From: an uncultured Bacteroidales bacterium
Lineage (GTDB): Bacteria > Bacteroidota > Bacteroidia > Bacteroidales > Paludibacteraceae
Direction: 5' to 3'
DNA length: 25,301 nucleotides
Assembly (NCBI GenBank): GCA_946184195.1
Contig: CAMHEP010000005.1
Span: 1-25,301 of the forward strand
Both the position numbers and the translations under genes were made by a program. Within the stretch, counting starts at the first letter, position 1. Each line of letters begins with the position of its first letter. Shown piece after piece: positions 16,394 through 25,022 of the stretch. The notes beneath the pieces were generated by a model. The model saw only the letters and a program-made list of their open reading frames with translations. It was not told where the DNA came from and did no database searches.

Positions 16394-17776
16394 TTATTCG
16401 GTGTAACACATGAGTGTACTCCAACCCACTTGGTCGAAAGCGCCAGAATTCGGTCCATAGCGATCGTCGCCACTACCTCCCTCAGGACGCATTTTCTTGG
16501 CGAAAGTCTCCGCATAAAGACAGGGAAGTCCCAATGCCTTATAGTGTGCCACGAGCATCTCCCAGTTCGGACGGGCAGTACCTCGACCGACGGTGGAGAA
16601 GGCTGTATGCTGATGCGATGCCTCGTGGTTGTCTCCGCCCTTGCACCACGGACCTACCGTAGCAAAGGGTATCTTGTCGATACCACACAGCCATGCGCCA
16701 TCGGAGTTGTCATTTTTAGTTCCTTGACGCAAGTTTGTCAGCGCGATGTACTCTCCACCATGCAATACGGCGTTGTTTCTGGCTCCATAGAAATCAAGAT
16801 CCTTGATAGTGGGATTACTTTGATAGAGAGCCCACGCTGCTTGACAGAGTTGCACGGTGACCGCAATGGCCATCGTAGCGTGTCCCTGATCACGACCGCT
16901 CTCCTGCATCTGATAGAGTATCTCCCCCGTCCCCAGCGGATCGGTATGCTCTGCAGTCATCAGATGAGCGAGGTTGCCGTTGCTGTTTCCGTTGCGCAGG
17001 AAGTAATTGCACACATATTCAATGATGCTCTTATCTTCGCAGAGGATACCAATTTGGAAATAGGAACAGAGATTGACCAAATCCCAGTTTGACCAATAGT
17101 GTCCGGCACCGCAAGTAGTGGAGCAGTGGCGTTTAAGGAAGTCTATATTCTTCTCAGCAAACACATCCATCATCCATTTACGGAAAGCCACCTGTTCTGT
17201 TTCTGTCCAAGCACTATAAGTACGCAGCAGTTCACCTGCAGCGGCAAAAGTGAATCCTTGCGCTCCGGCGGCTAAGTAATGGTTGGGGTCGTTGGACGTC
17301 ACACGTTGACATTTCTTAGCCCAGTCATTAAGGATAAAGGTACCCCGTTGAGCATAGGTCTCTTCCCCCGTAAGGTTCCATAGGAGTCCCAACTGGAAAG
17401 CCGCAGCAGCATCGTTCATGGCGCTACCATAGTTTTCCGTACCCTCTATCGTGCCTTTAGGGTCACCGCGCACAATCTCCACCGTAGCATGAGAGGTGAT
17501 GCCATAGTCGCCATTGGTCAAACGGTTAGCCTTGAGAGCAGCAAACTCATCCTTGACAGGTTGAGGCGCAGAGCCATTCACCAACGAACGCTTCACTCGG
17601 TCGAAATCAACCTGCGTATAGAGTGCACAGGGATGACGGAAAACCAGTGTATCGATAGACTGAGGTTTGACCTCGTTCCATTTATCGACGATACCCGACA
17701 TATCACCGTAGTTGTTCTGATGGCATGCCGTGAGGACGACACACGTGATGGCTAAAAATACATTCATCGTTTTCAT
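16394..17776 (-). CDS. Alginate-lyase-family (PF05426-like, possibly PL38) lipoprotein
   Basis: The 460-residue product has an SPII signal (VVLTAC, Cys18). After HPCALYTQVDFDRVKRSL (48-65), a common lead-in to this (alpha/alpha) toroid fold, come NYGSAMNDAAAAFQLGLLW, the motif GHYWSNWDLVNLC (Asn230) and QESGRDQGHATMAIA (Glu292, Arg295, His299). The ESGRDQGH pattern is what I associate with alginate-lyase-fold enzymes such as PL38 glucuronan lyase, but this is from memory and not proven. Together with the heparinase II/III enzyme it gives the operon two probable lyases acting on uronic-acid linkages. As a lipoprotein it may act at the surface or in the periplasm. It lies 28 bp downstream of the Ig-like surface protein gene and 6 bp upstream of GH127. 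Confidence 0.8.
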   Translation of the reverse strand: MKTMNVFLAITCVVLTACHQNNYGDMSGIVDKWNEVKPQSIDTLVFRHPCALYTQVDFDRVKRSLVNGSAPQPVKDEFAALKANRLTNGDYGITSHATVEIVRGDPKGTIEGTENYGSAMNDAAAAFQLGLLWNLTGEETYAQRGTFILNDWAKKCQRVTSNDPNHYLAAGAQGFTFAAAGELLRTYSAWTETEQVAFRKWMMDVFAEKNIDFLKRHCSTTCGAGHYWSNWDLVNLCSYFQIGILCEDKSIIEYVCNYFLRNGNSNGNLAHLMTAEHTDPLGTGEILYQMQESGRDQGHATMAIAVTVQLCQAAWALYQSNPTIKDLDFYGARNNAVLHGGEYIALTNLRQGTKNDNSDGAWLCGIDKIPFATVGPWCKGGDNHEASHQHTAFSTVGRGTARPNWEMLVAHYKALGLPCLYAETFAKKMRPEGGSGDDRYGPNSGAFDQVGWSTLMCYTE

Positions 17777-17804
17777 ATATGTTTTTCTCTTGGGTTACTA
17801 TTTA

Positions 17805-19361
17805 TTATTTCCACGTCAGTCCGTCAGCAGTGATAGCCGCTTCCACATCCTCCATCGTCTTGAATGTCTCCACCCAATATACATTGTACTGCAGCTGATG
17901 ATCACACGGACGCATGTCGGCATACTTAATTTGGAACGTAGTGAACTCCGCAATAGTGGTAGCAGGCAGTAGACCTCCGGTGGGGAAGGCTTTCTCTCTC
18001 AGGTCATATACCATGACGCTCGTACCATCCGACAGTTCGTAGCGTTTAGACCAAGTACGGTCACCGCCACCCACTTCACCTTTGTACTCTTTGCCGGACT
18101 CCAAGTCTTTACCGGCGCAGTCAAACTTATATCCGCAGAAAGTGAGGAAGTCGTACTTATCCAGCACATACTCCATCCTGATAGCAAAAATCGGATAGTT
18201 AGCCGTGCACAGCCATACCTTACTCTTGGCTTGGAAGTCACCACGCTGGTTGGTAGCGTTTTGGTTATACGTGGTGCAGGTCACATAGCCTTCTTTGTGC
18301 CACTCTTGCGATGTTTCTGTACCACCGCCTGCTTGTGAAGCCACACCCCAAGTCAGGTTGTTCTCATCATCGAAATGCTCCCTTATCCATCCGGCAGGCA
18401 TGTTCATTCGTATCTGGTCACTCTCGCCGTTGGGGCAGGTTGCAGTGATAGTAAACTCGCCGAACTGACCACTTTGATTGAAGGTCACCACGCCATCCTC
18501 TACCGTAGCTATAGACGGGTCACTGCTTGTCCATACAATCTTACTGAACGTGCTCTCCTCAGGTACGGTGGTATATGCCAATGTCACCTTCTTGTCGTAA
18601 ACGCAGCAGGTATAGTGATCTTTGTCGAAGAGTTCACTCAGTTTGACAGACGAGGGGTCTACCACATCTTTCACACGGACAGCGAATTGTGCTGTGACGC
18701 CGCTACCGTCTTTGGCAGAGGCAATGATGTTGACGGTCTCGTTCAATTTACCGTGCGTACTCACAGCCGTCACAACACCCTTATCGTCCACCGTCGCTAT
18801 CTCCGTGTTCTCGCTCGACCATGTCACCGTACGATAAGTAGCCTCTGCCGGTGTGATGGTAGGCAACAACGTCAACCGGTCACCAATGAAGATACTATTC
18901 TCGCCATCGGCTGTAGCGAGTGTTATCGACGTCGCCGGCACCAGCGTCTCGCTCACCTTCACACGAAGTGAATAACTCACACCACTCGCGGAATACATTC
19001 CTTTAGGAGTCACCGAGATGATACTATAGCCTAAACCCTTTCCACTCAGTGCTTCTATCTCACCATCGCTGTTCACACGCACATTGGTGGGATTACTGCT
19101 CATCCAGAGCACATCCTTAAAAGTGGCACTATCCGGTTTGAGCTCCCACTGCAATTTCACCTTCTCGCCCACGATCATAGGTAAAGTGGTCGTCCCTGTC
19201 GAAGGGTCTGCATATAGCAAGGATGCTTCACGCTCAGGGAGTACTATTTCGATAGAGGCAGGACAATAGGCGGCCTCAATATCGGCGATGACTGAAGGTT
19301 TCTTGCAGGACTGCATCAGTACTATCATCGCTCCGATTATATAGATACAACTCTTTTTCAT
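17805..19361 (-). CDS. SusE-position surface lipoprotein with three Ig-like (Big_2) domains and a DUF4979-like C-terminus
   Basis: The 518-residue product has an SPII signal (VLMQSC, Cys19, followed by Lys-Lys). Three bacterial Ig-like repeats lie at about 35-136, 142-231 and 233-320. The latter two have the hallmark VTWSSENTEIATVDDKGVVTA and IVWTSSDPSIATVEDGVVTF. The remaining residues, 322-518, form a beta-rich module whose landmarks (IFAIRM, VMVYDL, TFQIKYAD, YNVYWVETFKTMEDVEAAI) match the N-terminal module of the two secreted paralogs at the end of the operon. It directly follows susD, the place where surface glycan-binding proteins (SusE/F, SGBP) are encoded in PULs. A glycan-binding role is therefore inferred: an Ig stalk holding a C-terminal binding module. 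It lies 54 bp after susD with no separate promoter seen. Confidence 0.85.
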   Translation of the reverse strand: MKKSCIYIIGAMIVLMQSCKKPSVIADIEAAYCPASIEIVLPEREASLLYADPSTGTTTLPMIVGEKVKLQWELKPDSATFKDVLWMSSNPTNVRVNSDGEIEALSGKGLGYSIISVTPKGMYSASGVSYSLRVKVSETLVPATSITLATADGENSIFIGDRLTLLPTITPAEATYRTVTWSSENTEIATVDDKGVVTAVSTHGKLNETVNIIASAKDGSGVTAQFAVRVKDVVDPSSVKLSELFDKDHYTCCVYDKKVTLAYTTVPEESTFSKIVWTSSDPSIATVEDGVVTFNQSGQFGEFTITATCPNGESDQIRMNMPAGWIREHFDDENNLTWGVASQAGGGTETSQEWHKEGYVTCTTYNQNATNQRGDFQAKSKVWLCTANYPIFAIRMEYVLDKYDFLTFCGYKFDCAGKDLESGKEYKGEVGGGDRTWSKRYELSDGTSVMVYDLREKAFPTGGLLPATTIAEFTTFQIKYADMRPCDHQLQYNVYWVETFKTMEDVEAAITADGLTWK

Positions 19362-19415
19362 TCTTATAGATTGTTATGGTTTATCAAATCTTGTTTTTGA
19401 CCTATTGGCGATACT

Positions 19416-21167
19416 TTATTGCCATCCCGGATTCTGTTCCAACGACGGGTTCAACTGTAACTGGTCGGAAGGAAGCGGGTATAGATTACACTTGTCGTCC
19501 CACTGACGTCCCGTATAGAGAACGATACAGCCGTCCCCGCCTAACGCGTATGGACAGTTAGGCCAATTCGCCTCAAACCAAGCGTTATAAAGAATACCCT
19601 TTTGATCCATCGGCATTTCAGTCTTTGCCGTGGCCCAACGTTTAAGGTCGTCAATACGCATACCCTCCAGCACAAACTCCACTGTACGTTCACGACGTAT
19701 CTCTTCGCGCATGTCCAGCCCATTAGCACTCACCAAAGCATTGGTCAGCGGAACCATCTTGGGGTTAGAACGCTTGCGCACCTGATTGAGCGAACGGTTA
19801 AGGTCGCCGTCGTTGATTCTGCCGTCGTATTCATATTTAGCCTCTGCCCAGTTGAGCAGAACCTCGGCATAACGAAGCACCGGCCAGTCCATGGACTCAT
19901 AGTTATCGTCCACCTGACGCTCAACGCCCCATTTCTTATTGTGGTAACCGCTATTTCCTACAGCACTGTTCGTCAGCGAGTTGCTAAGGTCGGCATCTGT
20001 CCATGTAGTACGCCATTTACCATCGTTGGTCCAATAGTTCTCCCCGTGTTGCATCAGGTTCATCAACATACGATTATCACGGTTTTTAAACTCATCGTTA
20101 GGAAGTGTATAGCCGAGGAAAAGAGGACTCTTTTCGATGGGCAGACCGTCCTGACAGAGGTGCATATTGGCAAACTTACGAGTGTAATATACGATATTAT
20201 TCGTCATGGCGTGGGTGATGTTGAGCGCTAACTTATCACCCGCACGATGACGACGCTTGATGATATACTCCTTATTGGCAGATTTATTCACATTAGCAGG
20301 ATTACATTGCGCGGCATCTTCCAGGATAAAGAGATAACGATATGATTTCTCCGCCAAAGTGGCGTTATTAAAGAGTTGGTAATTCGCACGAGTCATCACC
20401 TTCTCCGAACTGGTGATGGCCTTATGCAGCAGCGTCTGCACACGCTCCGAATTGGTCATATTGTTCACATCTCCCGTTTGCCAGAGGTCATCTTTATGAA
20501 ACTTCTCCCACGTGCCCTCGTACAATGCGACCCTACCCGCCATTGCGTAGGCGGCATCTTTACTCAGACGCCCATCCTCGCGAGGTTGGTCCGGCAGGTA
20601 GATAGCGGCATTATCCAAATCGGATAGTATCTGATCCACCACTACCGTGCGTTTGTCACGTTTAGCATTGAGACGTTCACTATTAATATCCAACGGTTCT
20701 GTTACCAGCACCGCATCTCCATATATCTGCACTAACTCAAAATAGAGGTAAGCACGGAAGAAATAGGCTTCGCCCAACGGAGCACCTACCGCTTCCTTAC
20801 CGAAATCTTCCGCATTCTTGATAAGCAGGTTCGTATAATAGATACGCTTGTATAGAGTCGTATAGTTACCGTCTGTAGCCGGTCGAGTGAAAGCACCCAT
20901 ACTATACACATTCTCCTTGTCGGTACATATCAAGTCCGAACGAAAATCCGAATGCACCCCGTCACTCAGTCCGTTTTGATAGTCTGATGCCTGCATATCA
21001 CGTAGCCAACCGTAGAATTGATTGGCAAAGAGTTGGAAATTGTCCTGCGAATTCCATACCTGATTATCACCCATCTTATCTTCAGGCTCAAAATCCATAC
21101 AGCCCGAAAGAAAAGTACAAAGGAACAAAGTACTAAGTACAAAGGTTATTTTCCTATACGTTTTCAT
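19416..21167 (-). CDS. susD: SusD/RagB-family nutrient-binding lipoprotein
   Basis: The ~583-residue product has a lipobox (FLSGC, Cys23 from the start chosen) and SusD-family landmarks: LYKRIYYTNLLIKNAEDF, GEAYFFRAYLYFELVQIYGD, MDWPVLRYAEVLLNWAEA and RRERTVEFVLEGMRIDDLKRW. SusD proteins form the lid over their SusC partner and help bind the oligosaccharide. The gene begins just downstream of susC (12-18 nt gap). Two in-frame ATGs lie six bases apart. The strong AGGAGG (21181-21176) is 8 nt from the second ATG at 21167 but only 2 nt from the first at 21173, so the second is preferred. The symbol denotes family only. Substrate specificity is unknown. Confidence 0.95.
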   Translation of the reverse strand: MKTYRKITFVLSTLFLCTFLSGCMDFEPEDKMGDNQVWNSQDNFQLFANQFYGWLRDMQASDYQNGLSDGVHSDFRSDLICTDKENVYSMGAFTRPATDGNYTTLYKRIYYTNLLIKNAEDFGKEAVGAPLGEAYFFRAYLYFELVQIYGDAVLVTEPLDINSERLNAKRDKRTVVVDQILSDLDNAAIYLPDQPREDGRLSKDAAYAMAGRVALYEGTWEKFHKDDLWQTGDVNNMTNSERVQTLLHKAITSSEKVMTRANYQLFNNATLAEKSYRYLFILEDAAQCNPANVNKSANKEYIIKRRHRAGDKLALNITHAMTNNIVYYTRKFANMHLCQDGLPIEKSPLFLGYTLPNDEFKNRDNRMLMNLMQHGENYWTNDGKWRTTWTDADLSNSLTNSAVGNSGYHNKKWGVERQVDDNYESMDWPVLRYAEVLLNWAEAKYEYDGRINDGDLNRSLNQVRKRSNPKMVPLTNALVSANGLDMREEIRRERTVEFVLEGMRIDDLKRWATAKTEMPMDQKGILYNAWFEANWPNCPYALGGDGCIVLYTGRQWDDKCNLYPLPSDQLQLNPSLEQNPGWQ

Positions 21168-21175
21168 AATCATGT

Positions 21176-21181
21176 CCTCCT
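21176..21181 (-). promoter_or_regulatory. Strong Shine-Dalgarno of susD (AGGAGG)
   Basis: AGGAGG on the minus strand lies within the susC-susD gap. Canonical SD sites are uncommon in Bacteroidota, and the other genes here show weak or no SD. Its spacing decides in favour of the ATG at 21167. Confidence 0.7.
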
Positions 21182-21185
21182 GTCA

Positions 21186-24100
21186 TTAGAATGTTAAGTT
21201 TACGCCTACCGTCACGTTGCGAGTGAACGGATAGAAGGCCGTTCCTCCCTTTGACAGTTTGGCCTCCGGGTCGAAGCCGTCCAATATCTTGGTGAACTCC
21301 CAGAGATCAGCACCCGTCACATAGACGCTGAAGGCACTTACCGCTTTCTGCGTGCCTAACCATTTCTTCGGCATATTCAACCTGAGTGATACTTCTTTGA
21401 GGCGGATATAACTACCATTTTGTGCAGTCAATGACGAGGCTTGGTAGTTGTAGCGGTTGATGTTATCATCCATCGTGTACGGAGTGTAGTATGCGTCCGG
21501 ACGCTCGGGACTCCAGGTCTTTCCGATGGACGATGTGGTGCTGTTCATATAGATACCACGGAAAGGTACAACCCAGTTGTTCATATCGTACGCCGAACGG
21601 CATACATAGCGGTTAGCCGCTCCCTGGAACACCACGTTGACCATAATCAATCCTTTCCAACCGGCATGCACGTTGAAGGAATAACTGATCTCAGGGTCAT
21701 CCGAACCCAGGTAAACATAGTCTTTCTCGTCCAACACACCGTCACCGTTCTCATCGTAGAACATGTTATCTCCTACCCGTAGATTACTCGGCATACCGAT
21801 ACCGTTGTTCGGATAATACAGTCCCACGTAGGCTTCCAATTGCTCCTGATTTTGAATCTTACCACCATAGCGCATACCGAATAGGCTATTCAGTCCGTAG
21901 CCTACTTGAGTGCTCGTGTAGCCGCTGGTGCGTACGCTCGTACCTTCATAGTCCACCAATTGGTTGCGAGCCCATGTGAAACTACCGCCGGCGCCGTAGG
22001 TCCAATCGCCCGTCTTACCTTCATAACTAATCTGACCGTCCACACCGTAGTCACGGAACTTACCCACATTTGCACTCGGTGCATTATCGCCCAAAGTGGC
22101 AGGTTTCGTCACGTTGACAAGCATATTGCGGTTACTCTTGTGGAAAGCCTCCACCGTTCCCGATATACTATGACCATTGATATTAAAACCAAAGTCAATA
22201 GCCGCGTTGTAGTTATTGATGCGTTCCCATGTGCGGACACGACTTGCGAACGTTCCGTTGGTGGTGATATATGACAACAACTCATCGCCCACATAGGCAC
22301 CGCTGTTGCTCACCATGTTGTAAAGTTGCACACCGTCGTAATTGCCGATACCGGATTGGTTACCCACCTGCGCAAAACTGTAACGAATCTTCAGATTACT
22401 CAACCATGGCGTCTTCAGCCAACTCTCCTCACTCAAACGCCAACCCACACTCACACCGCCGAAATTGCTCCAGCGATTCTCCGGAAGGAATTTACTGGAA
22501 CCATCCAAACGGTAGTTCGCCTCAATGAGGTAACGTCCCTTGTAATCATAGTTGGCACGAGCAAAGATGGAAGCAATAGCATATTTATACATGCTCGATT
22601 GCGAGATAGTGATATCCCCTGAACCATTCACCGTCTCTATACCTTTCTGCACATCCTTACCACGTACACCAAAATAGTTGTACTGCTCGTACTCGTACTG
22701 TGCACCGAGAGTGAATGACGTATTATGCGCTTTCTTAAACGTCTTGTGCGCATGAAAATAGCCACTGGCACTAATGAAGTCCTTGCGACTCTGCGTTTGG
22801 TTGTAATAACTATTCTCCTGTGTCGGACTGAGCAACGTCTTCTTCTCACCCGTTATATTATAATATTGTATCGCGTAACTGGCAGTGTTACGTTGTGCTT
22901 CGTTATGCGTATAACCGAAATTGACATTCATATCCAACCAGTCTGTAATCTTGTAGTTGAATGTCTCATTGATAGATACATTGTTCACACTCAACTTATT
23001 ATCGCCGCCTTCCTCTATCTTCGCCACCGGGCTACCCCATGTGCCCCATGCGTACGGTTTACCGTTCAGTGCTGCCATCGGCAGACCCGGCATAGGCATT
23101 GAGGTCGTCAGCGCCGAACCGATCTCTGTCGGTGCTACCTGCTGCTGACGGCTGAAAGCGAACTGAGAGGTCAGACTGATGTCTTTGGTGAAGTGATGCG
23201 TGTCGTTTACACGGAAATTGATACGGTGATTGTTGTTATTTCCATATTTCAAGTTCGAACCGTCATAGTTATATGCAAGGGATATACGGAACGAATTCTT
23301 CTCACTACCTCCGCTAATACTCAGGTCATGCGCCGTGCTCACTCCCGTACCAAAGAGACCGCCCAACCAATCCGTATTCGAGAATACAAAATCCGATACA
23401 TCCGTGAAGGCTGCTGTACCAAAGGGGTTCGCACTCTTACTCAGGTCTATATACTTGCCGTCATATAACTGCGCTAACTGTGCATAGGTATACCACACAT
23501 GACTGGTATTACCGTCGTTCCTGAGTGTCTGCATCACACCGTCAGCCCACTCGATATTATTCATCATAGTCGGCTGCAGTCCCAATAGTTTGGTTGTTAC
23601 CGAACCATTATACTCTACTTTCACTCGTCCGGCCTGTCCCTGCTTGGTCATGATGAGTACTACACCGCCTGCAGCACGGCTACCATAGATAGCAGCTGCA
23701 CCATCCTTGAGGAAGTTAATACTCTCGATATCGTTCGAGTTGAGGTTACGCATCTCGTTCACACTGCCCGCTGCCACACCATCGATGATGATGAGCGGCT
23801 CTGTCGTGTTCATACTCACCGAACCACGCAAGTTCATACTCCATCCTTCATCACCGGGAGCACTACTGCTTCGTGTAATGATGACACCGGGAACTTGACC
23901 CTGAATAGCCTCCAAAGGACTGGAGAGCGAACCTTTTGCCTCAAATTCTTTTGCCCCCACAACGGCTACAGAGCCCGTTAAACTCTCCTTCTTCACGGCA
24001 CCGAAACCAACCACTACCAACTCCTCCAGCTGCTCAGCATCTTCACGCAGAGTAATGGTCTTTCCATTAGCCGCACCGGCCGCCACTTCTTCCGAACGCA

Positions 24101-24335
24101 TGCCGATATAACTAACCACCAACACGGCTTTCGTATCCGGCACATCCATCGTCCAGTTTCCGTCGAAGTCAGTGATGGTTCCATCTGTGGTACCCTTGAC
24201 AACAATGTTCGCACCAATGATAGGTTCCCCCTTGTCATCCACGACCACACCTTTAACAGTCACAGCTGCTACAACCAATTGCCCTACCATCAGGCAGAGA
24301 ATCATCAGGAGCAACTTGGTTAATTTGTGTTTCAT
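21186..24335 (-). CDS. susC: SusC/RagA-family TonB-dependent outer-membrane transporter
   Basis: The 1049-residue product has a signal peptide (about 1-23), then a carboxypeptidase-regulatory-like domain (VKGVVVDDKGEPIIGANIVVKGT...) to about residue 95. The SusC-specific stretch EELVVVGFGAVKKESLTGSV follows, then a plug domain with VPGVIITRSSSAPGDE, PLIIIDGV and the INFLKDGAAAIYGSRAAGGVV signature, and a 22-strand-type barrel ending in aromatic Phe (NVTVGVNLTF). It would import oligosaccharides across the outer membrane using TonB energy, together with the adjacent SusD. It is the first gene of the minus-strand operon and has a Bacteroidota-type promoter about 30 bp upstream. The symbol denotes family only. 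Confidence 0.97.
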   Translation of the reverse strand: MKHKLTKLLLMILCLMVGQLVVAAVTVKGVVVDDKGEPIIGANIVVKGTTDGTITDFDGNWTMDVPDTKAVLVVSYIGMRSEEVAAGAANGKTITLREDAEQLEELVVVGFGAVKKESLTGSVAVVGAKEFEAKGSLSSPLEAIQGQVPGVIITRSSSAPGDEGWSMNLRGSVSMNTTEPLIIIDGVAAGSVNEMRNLNSNDIESINFLKDGAAAIYGSRAAGGVVLIMTKQGQAGRVKVEYNGSVTTKLLGLQPTMMNNIEWADGVMQTLRNDGNTSHVWYTYAQLAQLYDGKYIDLSKSANPFGTAAFTDVSDFVFSNTDWLGGLFGTGVSTAHDLSISGGSEKNSFRISLAYNYDGSNLKYGNNNNHRINFRVNDTHHFTKDISLTSQFAFSRQQQVAPTEIGSALTTSMPMPGLPMAALNGKPYAWGTWGSPVAKIEEGGDNKLSVNNVSINETFNYKITDWLDMNVNFGYTHNEAQRNTASYAIQYYNITGEKKTLLSPTQENSYYNQTQSRKDFISASGYFHAHKTFKKAHNTSFTLGAQYEYEQYNYFGVRGKDVQKGIETVNGSGDITISQSSMYKYAIASIFARANYDYKGRYLIEANYRLDGSSKFLPENRWSNFGGVSVGWRLSEESWLKTPWLSNLKIRYSFAQVGNQSGIGNYDGVQLYNMVSNSGAYVGDELLSYITTNGTFASRVRTWERINNYNAAIDFGFNINGHSISGTVEAFHKSNRNMLVNVTKPATLGDNAPSANVGKFRDYGVDGQISYEGKTGDWTYGAGGSFTWARNQLVDYEGTSVRTSGYTSTQVGYGLNSLFGMRYGGKIQNQEQLEAYVGLYYPNNGIGMPSNLRVGDNMFYDENGDGVLDEKDYVYLGSDDPEISYSFNVHAGWKGLIMVNVVFQGAANRYVCRSAYDMNNWVVPFRGIYMNSTTSSIGKTWSPERPDAYYTPYTMDDNINRYNYQASSLTAQNGSYIRLKEVSLRLNMPKKWLGTQKAVSAFSVYVTGADLWEFTKILDGFDPEAKLSKGGTAFYPFTRNVTVGVNLTF

Positions 24336-24366
24336 GTATCTTTATGAGTTTTGTGATTTATGATTG

Positions 24367-24397
24367 CAAAATTACTCTTTTTCTCATACATGCGCAA
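24367..24397 (-). promoter_or_regulatory. Bacteroidota-type promoter of susC and the PUL operon
   Basis: On the minus strand, TTG (24397-24395), 20 nt, then TAATTTTG (24374-24367) match the primary sigma consensus of Bacteroidota (TTG near -33, TAnnTTTG near -7) with ideal spacing. Transcription should begin near 24360, giving a leader of only about 25 nt before the susC ATG at 24335. Confidence 0.8.
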
Positions 24398-24415
24398 CCG
24401 TTTTTAGTGCGCATG
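24389..24415. promoter_or_regulatory. Candidate operator: perfect 8-bp dyad over the susC -33 element
   Basis: CATGCGCA (24389-24396) and TGCGCATG (24408-24415) are perfect inverted repeats separated by 11 bp, with centres 19 bp apart, close to two helical turns. The inner edge of the left arm shares two bases with the -33 TTG. No T-tract follows on either strand, so it does not look like a terminator. Binding by a dimeric regulator is inferred; which protein would bind is unknown. Confidence 0.6.
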
Positions 24416-24660
24416 ATGATACAATTGTTTTCATTTCGAAATTACCACCACCATAACATATTGATTATCAGTGTATTCAATTTTATGATACTCGAGTACC
24501 AAATAATTTATCCGTATTGCTACACTGTCATCACACTTTGCTTGGTTGTATGTAAATAGCCCGTAGTTCCCACATCTCATCACTTAGCCATACAACCTCC
24601 TCTCAGCACATTCTGAAGCGCACGAATTACCTCGTTTGTTTTCCACTGTCTAATAACGAC

Positions 24661-24715
24661 TTAACCACTGCTTAACCGATAGATAACCATAGGATAAGCG
24701 TAGGATAAAGCACAC
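24661..24715. repeat. Five-unit degenerate 11-bp tandem repeat in the divergent intergenic region
   Basis: Units at exact 11-bp steps (24661, 24672, 24683, 24694, 24705) read TTAACCACTGC, TTAACCGATAG, ATAACCATAGG, ATAAGCGTAGG and ATAAAGCACAC. Each begins with a (T/A)TAA core and they drift gradually along the array. It lies about 130 bp upstream of the rightward promoter and about 260 bp upstream of the susC promoter. The period is close to one helical turn, so it could be curved DNA or stacked regulator sites (inference). Apart from this array, the dyad and the two promoters, I see nothing coding in 24336-25083. Confidence 0.65.
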
Positions 24716-24844
24716 AAACAAGGAGGAGAATGAGGATAATCACGTGTTTGGGAAGAGAGGGATAATATATTTACTCCGCTTCAAAAACAGATTATTTTCA
24801 ACAAGTGCTATTTAGGTAAAAAAATAAAAAACAGCAAAATAAAT

Positions 24845-24875
24845 TTGTAGGAATAGAAAAAAAAGTGTACCTTTG
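24845..24875 (+). promoter_or_regulatory. Bacteroidota-type promoter of the rightward lipoprotein gene
   Basis: TTG (24845-24847), 20 nt, then TACCTTTG (24868-24875) fit the -33/-7 consensus exactly, with the spacer matching that of the susC promoter. TSS is expected near 24882, giving an unusually long leader of about 200 nt to the ATG at 25084. Confidence 0.85.
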
Positions 24876-24995
24876 CAGTCGCGTATGATAGAAAGAGTGG
24901 TATTTCTACATACGTTGCACGAAAAAGAAAAACACATTCGATTAACACAATTTCCCCACACCTGACAACCTTACTCCATGATGAAGATTGTATCC

Positions 24996-25022
24996 TATTT
25001 ATCGTTGTAGGAACGGTAAATA
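24996..25022 (+). promoter_or_regulatory. Hairpin in the 5' leader of the rightward lipoprotein gene
   Basis: TATTTATCGTT (24996-25006) pairs with AACGGTAAATA (25012-25022) over 11 bp including one G-U pair, with a 5-nt loop. No U-tract follows. It lies in the ~200-nt transcribed leader, 60 bp before the start codon. A control or stability role is possible, and no known riboswitch class is recognised. Confidence 0.4.

Noticed and set aside
24489..24498. 10-bp palindrome TACTCGAGTA upstream of susC
   Set aside because: Short, isolated and about 100 bp from the promoter; palindromes of this size are expected by chance in a window this long.
24344..24559. Plus-strand 71-codon frame upstream of susC
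   Set aside because: It overlaps the susC promoter and operator-like dyad, shows no start signal and has an unstructured hydrophobic composition.
24661..24715. CRISPR-like array
   Set aside because: Units are 11 bp with no spacers and no cas genes nearby; it is a tandem repeat.
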